From contig JAFVTX010000073.1 in NCBI GenBank assembly GCA_017503015.1, positions 27,042-91,041 of the forward strand: 64,000 nt of DNA, read 5' to 3'. Position 1 is the stretch's first letter, and each line of letters begins with the position of its first letter. The notes beneath the pieces are model-generated. The model was not told the DNA's origin and made no database searches. It saw nothing but the letters and a program-made list of their open reading frames with translations. The DNA comes from Fibrobacter sp. Its GTDB lineage: Bacteria; Fibrobacterota; Fibrobacteria; Fibrobacterales; Fibrobacteraceae. This document shows, piece by piece, positions 16,815 to 24,867 of this stretch. Made by a program: the position numbers and the translations under genes.

Positions 16815-19682
16815 TTAGGGCGCGGCGTTTTCTACGCAGCGGACAAATGCGGGTTGTGAAAAATCATAATTACCAATGTCATGTAAATTTTGGGTAAAGC
16901 CGAATAGCTCTATCGTATAATACTTGGATTCGGGCGTAGTAGCAGTTATAAAGTAGGTTGATTGTCCGATTTCTTCGCCCTCTGAATGTCCCCAACTGTA
17001 GTATTGTCCTGTACCAAGTATGGATAATCCCGTAGAATTCGTCGGGGCTTGTTCTTTGCTGAACCATGTCCACCCATCAACAGCCTTTAATGCTCTAGAC
17101 GGAGCGACTTCACCATAAACAGATATGACGAAATCAAAAAGTTCGTTCCATTCGTCATATGTAGGTATATGCCAGCCATTAGGGCATAAGCCTTGATGTT
17201 TATCCGTGATAGGGTAGCTTGCGGCAATGCGATTTTTGTATATGGGCGATATGTTCATGGCTGCCGTCCAAGAATAATGATAGCCGGACTTGCTGCAGTA
17301 TTTTTCGTCATTCCAGGGGCATAAATTTTCCTCGGCCAAATTTGCCAATGTGGTGGCGTCAGCTTTTTCCCCCGCGTAGTGCAGATTCTCAGCCATCCAG
17401 TTTTGTGTGCCGATGACTACAGTCCTGTAAGTTTGCCCATCGCGCTGGTCAGTTAAAGTGCCATAGGTAATATCTGGATTGAACCAGGAATCCTTTTCCA
17501 TATCGATAAGGAGCAAGGAATACCACAACCCGCTCTTGCATATAAACGAATTATTGTATACCTTCTTCACGGCACTCTCGTTTTTGCTATTGCAGGTTCC
17601 CAAGATGGCCAGAAGTTCCGGATCAATGATGGATGTATTCTCGTCGTAGGGAGAGTCAATGGTGGTGGCGGATTGCTGGGAAGAACTGCTTTGCTTGACC
17701 GACGAACTGGAATTTTCGCTGGATGTGGGCGCGGCGTTTTCTACGCAGCGGACATTGAATGCATCAGATGTGCTAATGAATTCCTTTATGTTATTTTCGC
17801 TGTAGAAAAATTCCTGGATAGCAAGGCAGGGTATGCCCAGCGAGATTGTTGGAACATCTCCAGAAATAAAGGCTGTTGATACGCCCATATCGATTCGTCC
17901 CCATGATTCAAAGGTCATCCCCGTGGCGAGCATCGAAAAGCCGGTTACATTTGTCGGGGCAATATCCTTGCTAAACCAGACCCAACTGTCGGAGGCTCTT
18001 ATTGCGCCGAGGCCTTCACTGTAGGTATTCTTCACGTATTCGATGAGAACGTTCCATTCTTCTTTAGAGGGGATATGCCACCCATCGGGGCAAATTCCTT
18101 GGTGGTTGCTTGTAATAGGGTAGCTGCTTACGATTCTTGTCCTGTATGTGGGGGAAAGGTTCATAGCTGCGGTCCAGCTGTAGACATACCCGGCCTTTTC
18201 ACAATATTCTTCGTCTCCGGAGGGACACAGGTTTTCATCTGCCATATTTGTCGCAAGTTCCTCGCTCGCATTTTCGCCCGCATAGTGCAGGTTCTCGGCC
18301 ATCCAGTTTTGTGTGCCGATGACAACGGTTCTATAAGTTTGTCCGTCTCGTTGGTCAATCAGTGTACCATAGGTAATATCTGGATTGAACCAGGAATCCT
18401 GTTCCATGTCGGCGAGGAGAAGGCTATACCACAGTCCGCTTTTACATACGAATGAAGAATTGAAAGCCTTCTTGACCGACCCCTCGCTTTCGCCGTTGCA
18501 CGTTCCCAGTATGGCAAGGACTTCCGGGTCGATGATGGATGTTTCTTCTTTGTAGGGCGGGTCGATGGTGGCGGTGGACTGCCTAGAGGAACTACTGCGT
18601 TTTATAGAGGAACTGGAGTCGCTGGAACTGGAGTCGCCGCTTTCCGATGAGTCGTTTGCCGAACTAGAAGAACTTTCAGCAGAAATGCTTGAACTGGAAG
18701 ATTCTTCTGTTGAGCTTGATGATAGTTTTTTCCCAAGCAGGTGCCAATGCAGTTTTTCGCAAATAAATTTTTCATTGAAATAACGGGATTTGGGGTTTGT
18801 GTCGGGGCGGATTTCGCCCTCCCTCTTTTCGGTGCACCTGCCTAGCCCGAAAACATCGCTCCAGAAATATTCAACGTAATTCTCGAACATGGAAATTTTT
18901 TGGGAAATGTTCCAGCCCAGGATGTTCTCACGGACTTGGGCCAACTCGACTTCGAAGGCGTTATCTGCGGATTGGGCCCGTTCCAGGGAGTCGTTCCAGA
19001 CGCCGTCCTCTTCGATGTCCTTGGCTAGGTCTGCCAGGGAAAGGGAGAATTCGCCTTCGCTCCTGCCGGCCTGCATGATGATGGAGATGGTGAGCAGAAC
19101 GGCATCGCCGTCGGCATTTCCGAATATGTCCAGATCCTCCACGCTTTCGCCCGCAAAGTCCTCGGCAAAGGCTTCGAAGATTTCCTGGTCCGCAATTTTC
19201 TTGGCTTGCTTTACGGTCATGTCCTCGTTTTGCGCAAGCCATAGCGCCCGCTCGTATTCCAGGTGGGTGAGCAGGTTGATGTTCACGTTGTCGCGGTCCG
19301 AAAGGTCGGAGATGGCGTTTAGGGTAATCTGGCTTGCAGATACCTTTCCCGTTACTTCGTTGCGGTAGAACCCGTCGACACGCAACAGGGCGTACTGCGA
19401 CGCCAGTTCGATTTTGGAGATGGCGAAGGTGCCCATGTCTTCCGATATTCTGCCCAAGAAACTCTTTCCCGTCTGGGCACGGGTTTCAAAGTTCAGTTCG
19501 TACAGGGTCACGCTGGAACCCTTCACAAACGGCCCCTTTTGGGACACGCCCGCAATGTCCTTGTTCTCGATGGCGATGGAGTTTTCGGCTTCCGAGGTGC
19601 CGCCCGCGTTCTTGTCTTTGTCGGAACAGGCGACAACAAACAGGAGCAGGTAAACCAGAAGGGCGACGAATCTCAGGTACAT
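16815..19682 (-). CDS. Large lipoprotein with two tandem FISUMP domains
   Basis: 955 residues. Signal peptide with lipobox LLFVVAC at residues 13-19. Residues 40-310 form an N-terminal module (GVSQKGPFVKGSSVTLYEL and a helical part) shared by large Fibrobacter lipoproteins. Then come Ser-rich linkers and two FISUMP domains (about 400-655 and 700-955), each preceded by the same spacer unit (ILGTCN..., SLLL.DME.DSWFNPDITYGTL) and ending in VRCVENAAP. The two modules are about 900 bp apart and nearly identical in places, which means a tandem duplication. The gene starts 1 nt after the stop of the TIGR02147 gene, so the two are translated from one mRNA. Surface binding is a guess. Confidence 0.88.
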   Translation of the reverse strand: MYLRFVALLVYLLLFVVACSDKDKNAGGTSEAENSIAIENKDIAGVSQKGPFVKGSSVTLYELNFETRAQTGKSFLGRISEDMGTFAISKIELASQYALLRVDGFYRNEVTGKVSASQITLNAISDLSDRDNVNINLLTHLEYERALWLAQNEDMTVKQAKKIADQEIFEAFAEDFAGESVEDLDIFGNADGDAVLLTISIIMQAGRSEGEFSLSLADLAKDIEEDGVWNDSLERAQSADNAFEVELAQVRENILGWNISQKISMFENYVEYFWSDVFGLGRCTEKREGEIRPDTNPKSRYFNEKFICEKLHWHLLGKKLSSSSTEESSSSSISAESSSSSANDSSESGDSSSSDSSSSIKRSSSSRQSTATIDPPYKEETSIIDPEVLAILGTCNGESEGSVKKAFNSSFVCKSGLWYSLLLADMEQDSWFNPDITYGTLIDQRDGQTYRTVVIGTQNWMAENLHYAGENASEELATNMADENLCPSGDEEYCEKAGYVYSWTAAMNLSPTYRTRIVSSYPITSNHQGICPDGWHIPSKEEWNVLIEYVKNTYSEGLGAIRASDSWVWFSKDIAPTNVTGFSMLATGMTFESWGRIDMGVSTAFISGDVPTISLGIPCLAIQEFFYSENNIKEFISTSDAFNVRCVENAAPTSSENSSSSVKQSSSSQQSATTIDSPYDENTSIIDPELLAILGTCNSKNESAVKKVYNNSFICKSGLWYSLLLIDMEKDSWFNPDITYGTLTDQRDGQTYRTVVIGTQNWMAENLHYAGEKADATTLANLAEENLCPWNDEKYCSKSGYHYSWTAAMNISPIYKNRIAASYPITDKHQGLCPNGWHIPTYDEWNELFDFVISVYGEVAPSRALKAVDGWTWFSKEQAPTNSTGLSILGTGQYYSWGHSEGEEIGQSTYFITATTPESKYYTIELFGFTQNLHDIGNYDFSQPAFVRCVENAAP

Positions 19683-19683
19683 T

Positions 19684-20544
19684 TTACGAATCCTTGTTGG
19701 GATGTTTCTTTTGCATTGCGGGCGGAATTTTCTGGGAAAGGGGGAACAGCTGCAGGTTCAGTTCGTAGACCCGCTCTGTCCCCTGGTCTTTGGCTGCAAT
19801 ATCCACCACCTTGCGTCGAAAGTTCTGCATCTCGGCAACGATATCTTCGTACGCCCCTTCGGTAAGCCCCAGGGTAATGGTGGAAAAGTTCCGCTCCGAA
19901 ACGGGAACGCTGTCCAGGGATTCCACGGCCAGGTTCCCCATTTGCCGGTGAAGGTTCCGCACCGCCATCACCGAAGAGGGGAGCGTCCCCGTAGAAATAG
20001 ACTTGCGGCCCTGCGTGTATTGCCCCTTTCTGGTGGACTTGCGCAGGAGTTTGCTGCGGGTCAAGAACTTGAGGCTTTGGGCGACGGCGTCTGCGCTGAC
20101 CTCCGGAAAACAGAGCTTGGCGAGCCCCTTCGGGCTTGCCGAATCTACGGATGCGGCAAGTTCCCGTATGGCCGAATTTAGCCAGTTGGAGTAGTATTCG
20201 AAAAACGCCCTTTCGAGAACGCCGACCCTGTTGCTCAGAATGATTTCTTGCAGGCTATTAAAAATCTCTGTTTTTGTTTTGGCATCCTTTGCCTGGTCAT
20301 AGGCTACCAGGAGTACAAAAAAGTCGCTTTCGAATCCGGAAAGGCCCATGGCGCTTGCAACGCGGACTCTGGCTTTTTTTGAGAGCCCGCTCTTGCCCTC
20401 GCATACCAGTTTCAGATACACGGGTGAACTGAATTTCGCGGCCTTCGCGAAACTCCTCCACGAAAAGCCGGCAATTTTCTTCTGCTCGGCATAGTAATCC
20501 GCCATATACTTGCGGAAATCCTTGTATTCGTATATGGACTTCAC
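19684..20544 (-). CDS. TIGR02147 family protein (Fibrobacter paralogous family)
   Basis: 286 residues, no signal peptide. The N-terminus (YEYKDFRKYMADYYAEQKK, FSWRSFAKAAKF, SPVYLKLVCEGK, GLSKKARVRVASAMGL) is the family signature; its first part reads like a helix-turn-helix in which SPVYLKLV would be the recognition helix. The middle and C-terminal parts (STGTLPSSVMAVRNLHRQMG, SERNFSTITLGL, RRKVVDIAAKD) are conserved in the second copy at 54688. A DNA-binding regulator role is inferred, not shown. It is followed at once by a lipoprotein gene, as is the copy at 54688. Confidence 0.85.
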   Translation of the reverse strand: MKSIYEYKDFRKYMADYYAEQKKIAGFSWRSFAKAAKFSSPVYLKLVCEGKSGLSKKARVRVASAMGLSGFESDFFVLLVAYDQAKDAKTKTEIFNSLQEIILSNRVGVLERAFFEYYSNWLNSAIRELAASVDSASPKGLAKLCFPEVSADAVAQSLKFLTRSKLLRKSTRKGQYTQGRKSISTGTLPSSVMAVRNLHRQMGNLAVESLDSVPVSERNFSTITLGLTEGAYEDIVAEMQNFRRKVVDIAAKDQGTERVYELNLQLFPLSQKIPPAMQKKHPNKDS

Positions 20545-20845
20545 GATTTATAAAATACAAATAAAAATGTGAAAGCGGATAGGCTAAAATTCAATAAATC
20601 AAGGAATTGTACCGCAGACGATACGAAACAGGGCTGTTTTTGAATCTGTTATGATACACCTGTGCAAAATGAGGAACGGGCCACAAGTCGCTTATTTGTT
20701 GGGATTGATAAAGGTGTATCTATTTTGCGTATCATTTCAAAATTAAAGAAAGTCGTATCATTTTTTGGGAAAGGATACTTTTTCTTGTAAAAAGGGGTAG
20801 ATTTGAAAGAAAAATCAATGAAAATGTTCACCAGGGGTGGAGATT
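20545..20845. promoter_or_regulatory. Divergent regulatory region with repeated GTATCAT-type sites
   Basis: AT-rich, no gene. It contains several related heptamers: ACGATACG near 20608, ATGATACA near 20652, GTGTATCT and GCGTATCAT near 20715-20732, and TCGTATCAT near 20755. It lies between the TIGR02147 gene and the plus-strand accessory operon and must hold both promoters. A similar GTGTATCAT is in front of the second TIGR02147 gene (54600). Confidence 0.4.
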
Positions 20846-21382
20846 ATGAAAAAAAGAAATGTTTCTCTTAAAAATAAAAAAAGGTTAGACGCTTATGTCA
20901 TTGTCGGTGACCCTAATATGGGCAAGTCCAGTGTCGCCAGGCATTTATATGGGGCCACAAAAGGCCCTTATAATAGGACTGCCGGAAATATCTTAATAAA
21001 ACCGATTAGGCTTTTGAATGGCAATATAATTCGTGTTGGTATAGAAGGTTATCAGTCGCTTCAGGAAGCTGGTGTGTCTCCGCAACAATTCGCTAATTAT
21101 CTACAGAAATTAAAGCAGCGACCCGATGCGATTCTGTTCACTCTACAGCTCAATCCTCGTCCAAAATTGAATGCGGGCGCTCAGGCTTATTTTATTGCAC
21201 TGCGTAGAATACTTCATATTGTCGCAACGGCTGTTCTTGATGTAAATCCCAATGCAGTGCATAATTTCCCCAATAGTCGTACATTTCAGTCATTTCCAAA
21301 AGGCGTTCCAATGGCCGGAAGTGCGGTCATTACAACAAATGAATTAGCACGAAGCGTAAGACAATTTTTTCAATGGGTTTGA
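20846..21382 (+). CDS. P-loop NTPase-like hypothetical protein
   Basis: 178 residues from ATG 20846 (an in-frame GTG lies 9 nt upstream; AGGGGTGGAG precedes). VIVGDPNMGKSSVARHL (residues 19-35) is a Walker A P-loop of GTPase type (GxxxxGKS). The next segment, RVGIEGYQSLQEAG, could correspond to a switch/Walker B region, and a strand reads AILFTLQLNP. No NKxD guanine-specificity motif is visible, so it may be an ATPase or an inactive GTPase-like protein. It is the first gene of a closely spaced plus-strand run: the FISUMP lipoprotein starts 9 nt after its stop. AT-rich compared with the flanking core genes. Confidence 0.65.
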   Translation: MKKRNVSLKNKKRLDAYVIVGDPNMGKSSVARHLYGATKGPYNRTAGNILIKPIRLLNGNIIRVGIEGYQSLQEAGVSPQQFANYLQKLKQRPDAILFTLQLNPRPKLNAGAQAYFIALRRILHIVATAVLDVNPNAVHNFPNSRTFQSFPKGVPMAGSAVITTNELARSVRQFFQWV

Positions 21383-21391
21383 GAAGTAAAT

Positions 21392-22024
21392 ATGGAAAAA
21401 ACAAAAATAAAATTACTCGCCAAAGTCATTAGTATGACGGGTCTTGTGCTTATCTTTGCCGCTTGCGGCGATGATAGCAATCCAACTAATACGGAGCAAA
21501 CTAATACGGAGGTCACGTCACTTGTAGACGTAAGAGATGGAAAGACATATAAAATCACGACTATTAGAAGCCAGATTTGGATGGCGGAGAACTTGAACTA
21601 TGAAACGGCAGACAGTTATTGCTATGGAGATGTTGCTTCCAACTGCGCTATATATGGTCGTCTATACAGTTGGTTTGATGCTTTGACTGCTTGCCCCAGC
21701 GGATGGCATTTGCCCGACTCTTTGGAATTTAAGGCCTTATTCTTAGCAGTTGGCGGCAGAGATGTGGCAGGTAAGTTGCTCAAGTCCACTACAGGATGGG
21801 ATAGTAACGGCAATGGTACCGATGACTATTCCTTTTCGGCGTTGCCTGCAGGTTTCTACGATGGGGTTTTCCGCGCCGCGGGCAGCATCGCGTACTTCTG
21901 GAGTTCTACGGAGAGAAGCGACGGCAACGCGAGCATCATGCTCTTGGACTTCGCTTTCGACAGAGGGTACTTCCTTAACTTCCCTAAGCCCACGGGGTTG
22001 TCTGTTCGTTGCCTTAAGGATTAA
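21392..22024 (+). CDS. FISUMP-domain lipoprotein
   Basis: 210 residues. Lipobox LIFAAC (Cys at 25). After a short spacer there is a single FISUMP domain: VDVRDGKTYKITTIRSQIWM, AENLNYET, CAIYGRLYSWFDAL, CPSGWHLPDSLEF, LKSTTGWD, FSALPAGFY, FWSSTE and LSVRCLKD. The exposed spacer is only about 20 residues. It begins 9 nt after the P-loop gene and 46 nt before the next gene, so all are probably co-transcribed. No ligand is known for this domain. Confidence 0.88.
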   Translation: MEKTKIKLLAKVISMTGLVLIFAACGDDSNPTNTEQTNTEVTSLVDVRDGKTYKITTIRSQIWMAENLNYETADSYCYGDVASNCAIYGRLYSWFDALTACPSGWHLPDSLEFKALFLAVGGRDVAGKLLKSTTGWDSNGNGTDDYSFSALPAGFYDGVFRAAGSIAYFWSSTERSDGNASIMLLDFAFDRGYFLNFPKPTGLSVRCLKD

Positions 22025-22070
22025 CTAAAAAACGTAATCAAATTAAACAACAGTCTTCCAAGGAGGAAAT

Positions 22071-22346
22071 ATGAAAAAGGAAACCTATATCCGGAAATTG
22101 AAAAAGAATCCTGTTTTGAGTTCTGCGAATTTATTCGCTAGCGCAGATGATATGATTACTCTGATAATAGAATGTAAACATAGGGTTGGTGAAATATCAT
22201 TTGTTAATACTCACCATACAGGTTTTACAAATGACGACTTGAAAACAGATGAAAAGTTTTTTGTTGCCATAGTAGAATTCATGAATATGGAAAATAAAAA
22301 GATTATTTCAAAGGTACACAAGATTGATATAGAACGAGATTTCTAA
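22071..22346 (+). CDS. Small hypothetical protein
   Basis: 91 residues with a strong ribosome-binding site (AAGGAGG, 6 nt before the ATG). The protein is basic, soluble and has no signal peptide. A central part (MITLIIECKHRVGEISFVNTHHTG cut short here: MITLIIECKHRVGEISFVN) is strand-rich. Its stop codon overlaps the start of the MBL-fold gene (TAATGA), so the two are translationally coupled and probably work together. Not recognised; it could be an immunity-like or accessory partner of the MBL protein. Confidence 0.65.
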   Translation: MKKETYIRKLKKNPVLSSANLFASADDMITLIIECKHRVGEISFVNTHHTGFTNDDLKTDEKFFVAIVEFMNMENKKIISKVHKIDIERDF

Positions 22347-23449
22347 TGATTTACAATACTAAAACATTTTATGCCGTTGGACAAGGTGGTTTCTACTCCG
22401 AACGGATATGGAGTAATGGAATGGACTACACAATCGTATATGATTGTGGTGCTGTTGTCGACAAATCGTTAGAAGGACCAACAATTGAACTGGGAAATGC
22501 TATAGACAATTCTGGATTTGAGAGAATAGATTTTGTCGTAATTAGCCATTTAGATGAAGATCATATCAATGGTCTAAAAAAATTGAATAGATATGTCAAT
22601 CAAATTGGACAAAAAAGGCCTCCTGTTTTAATTCTTCCTAATCCGACTCCCTTGGATAGGCTTCTTTTCTTTAGTTCTGTATCAATTAAAACCATGGAAA
22701 TTTTTTTCGATATAATAAGCAATCAGCCGGTCTTGTGTATTTCCAGTGAAGGAGACAATGACGAAACGGAAATAGCATTAAATGCTGACTGGAAAAAGGG
22801 AATGAACAATCCTTTTTCTCACAACCGTGTATTTACCTTATTTGGATGTACAGATTGTTCTGAAAAGTGGTTGCTGAAATTTTATGTTGATAGGTCAAAG
22901 TATGCTCTTCAATTCGATTTATTATTGAAAAAAGAACCTGCGCTAATTGATTTGATAAAAAGTATAAAATCAATTAAAGATTTTGAATTTTCTAAAGAAA
23001 AGTTGGTGCGCGCTTACAAAAAAATTTCAGAGAAAGGCAAAACTTATGGAGATAAGAATTGGTCAAGTATGGCGATGATTTCTGCGCCATTCATCCATGA
23101 TATGCAAACGAGGAATTGTGAACGGGGTGTAGAGTCTCCTTACATTTCGTGGATGAATGGTGATATAAGGTTGAAGGATGATAATGAGATGCTGGCCATT
23201 GAACAGCATTTTGCGGATTTCTTATCCCTAAATATTGATTTTCAAATACCCCATCATGGAAGCCATAATAATTTAGGGCGTATTCCAGCTTTTAACAGGC
23301 GGGTTCGGACCTACATTTGGGCGGGAGAAGACAATCAGTACGGTCATCCTAACGGAACAATCTTACGAATGCTAAAGAGAGCAGGACTTAAAATCAATTG
23401 GATTACCGAAAACGATTCGCATATCGTTCGCCACGAAAAATGGCTTTAA
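22346..23449 (+). CDS. ComEC-like stand-alone MBL-fold hydrolase
   Basis: 367 residues, no signal peptide. The order of motifs follows the metallo-beta-lactamase domain of ComEC/Rec2: VGQGGFYSE (residues 11-19), VYDCGA, VISHLDEDHINGL (HxDxDH, residues 66-77), PHHGSHNNLG, and near the end DNQYGHPNGTILRML. There are no membrane segments, so it is the hydrolase part alone. An insertion (about residues 90-290) separates the first metal motif from PHHGS. Such stand-alone proteins occur in several conflict-related gene clusters, but the substrate (nucleic acid or nucleotide) is inferred. Coupled to the 91-residue gene upstream; the FISUMP gene follows after 9 nt. AT-rich. Confidence 0.8.
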   Translation: MIYNTKTFYAVGQGGFYSERIWSNGMDYTIVYDCGAVVDKSLEGPTIELGNAIDNSGFERIDFVVISHLDEDHINGLKKLNRYVNQIGQKRPPVLILPNPTPLDRLLFFSSVSIKTMEIFFDIISNQPVLCISSEGDNDETEIALNADWKKGMNNPFSHNRVFTLFGCTDCSEKWLLKFYVDRSKYALQFDLLLKKEPALIDLIKSIKSIKDFEFSKEKLVRAYKKISEKGKTYGDKNWSSMAMISAPFIHDMQTRNCERGVESPYISWMNGDIRLKDDNEMLAIEQHFADFLSLNIDFQIPHHGSHNNLGRIPAFNRRVRTYIWAGEDNQYGHPNGTILRMLKRAGLKINWITENDSHIVRHEKWL

Positions 23450-23458
23450 GGAGGCCTT

Positions 23459-24835
23459 ATGGCACAAAAAACAAAAACGGTTCTCTCGGGTTTCGCACTT
23501 GCCCTCGTTCTCGCTGCTTGCAGCGATGGAACAGTGCCTAGCAATGCGGGGTCAAATATTCCAGGCTCGAAAGAGTCACTTTCGTCGGGAACCATGACGG
23601 ATCCTCGTGATGGCCAGGTTTATAAGATTGTGACGATAGGTCCCTGGAGTTTGATGACAGAAAACTTGAGATATGATGCCATGGATCATTGTGAACACAC
23701 GCGTCCATGCGCGTGCATAGAAGAAAATGAATCGGGATGCATTAAATGGGGATTAAGTCAAGACGACCGTAAATGTTTTGCAAGGGCAGGAGAGACATTG
23801 GTATGCGTTAACTGGGCGGAAAGTGCTGATTCTGACTTTATGTGCAATAATTATGGAGAATATTACAACGTGATTGGCACGAGTATGGAATGTCTTGAAA
23901 AGAGTAAAATTTACGGAGTTGCTTATCAGAGGGATGAAGAAGTTTGTCCAGAGGGATGGGTTCGTCCATCGTGGGTGGAATGGTCCGTTGTTCTTCACAA
24001 AATTTATGGTGAGCCAGAAAATTTTGATGAACATGATAGGTATTCTCTAGATTATGATCCGCTCAATTTTTTTGATGGCAATGATTTTTTTTCAAAAATA
24101 AAATTACCAATTCATGGTTTGGGCACCATAGATTATGAGCAAAAAGCTCTTGTCGTATTTAATGAAAACGAGTTTTCATCATTGAATAGAGATAGATATT
24201 TTGTAAGATGCATGTACACTGTTCCCTGTGATAGGGCGAATTTTGGTGAGAATCGAGATGGATATATATGTTCACAAACTGGATGGGGAGATGCGACAGT
24301 GTTCGAAACAATGACAGATGAACGTGATGGCAATGTTTATCGGGTTGTCATCATTGGATCTCAAACCTGGATGGCCGAGAATCTTAATTTCGAGACAGAA
24401 AACAGTCACTGCTATGCGGATGATCCAGCCAACTGTGCCCAGTATGGTCGGCTGTACGCCTGGAATGCTGCAATGAGTGCCTGCCCCAGTGGATGGCATC
24501 TACCCAGTTCTGCGGAATGGAATACCTTGTTTACAACGGTGGGAGGGCAGTCTATGGCGGGCAAGGCTCTCAAGTCGGTGACAGGTTTTCCTATTGACGC
24601 TCCTGGCCTCAGCGACGGTACCGATGCTTTTGGGTTTGGTGCCTTGCCTGCGGGCAATGACAACGAGGCCTACGATATCAGGAGTGACGGCGCATACTTT
24701 TGGAGTTCTTCGGAGTATGATGATGATTGGGACTTCGACTCATACTATATATCCTTGCACAACTATGACGACAATGCGTATCTGGGTGCTTCTGCCAAGG
24801 ATCTTGGCTTTTCTGTCCGTTGTGTAAAAGACTAG
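23459..24835 (+). CDS. FISUMP-domain lipoprotein with a divergent first domain
   Basis: 458 residues, ATG after AAGGAGG. Lipobox VLAAC. The C-terminal domain (about residues 285-458) is a canonical FISUMP: TDERDGNVYRVVIIGSQTWM, AQYGRLYAWNAAM, CPSGWHLPSSAEW, FGFGALPAGND, FWSSSEY and FSVRCVKD. The N-terminal half begins like another FISUMP domain (TDPRDGQVYKIVTIGPWSLM, ENLRYD) and has CPEGWVRPSWVEW, but its middle is replaced by a Cys-rich segment, so it is a diverged copy. It lies in the packed operon, 9 nt after the MBL gene. Confidence 0.87.
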   Translation: MAQKTKTVLSGFALALVLAACSDGTVPSNAGSNIPGSKESLSSGTMTDPRDGQVYKIVTIGPWSLMTENLRYDAMDHCEHTRPCACIEENESGCIKWGLSQDDRKCFARAGETLVCVNWAESADSDFMCNNYGEYYNVIGTSMECLEKSKIYGVAYQRDEEVCPEGWVRPSWVEWSVVLHKIYGEPENFDEHDRYSLDYDPLNFFDGNDFFSKIKLPIHGLGTIDYEQKALVVFNENEFSSLNRDRYFVRCMYTVPCDRANFGENRDGYICSQTGWGDATVFETMTDERDGNVYRVVIIGSQTWMAENLNFETENSHCYADDPANCAQYGRLYAWNAAMSACPSGWHLPSSAEWNTLFTTVGGQSMAGKALKSVTGFPIDAPGLSDGTDAFGFGALPAGNDNEAYDIRSDGAYFWSSSEYDDDWDFDSYYISLHNYDDNAYLGASAKDLGFSVRCVKD

Positions 24836-24867
24836 CAATTTAAATGTTGCTATAGGGTGATTCTCCA

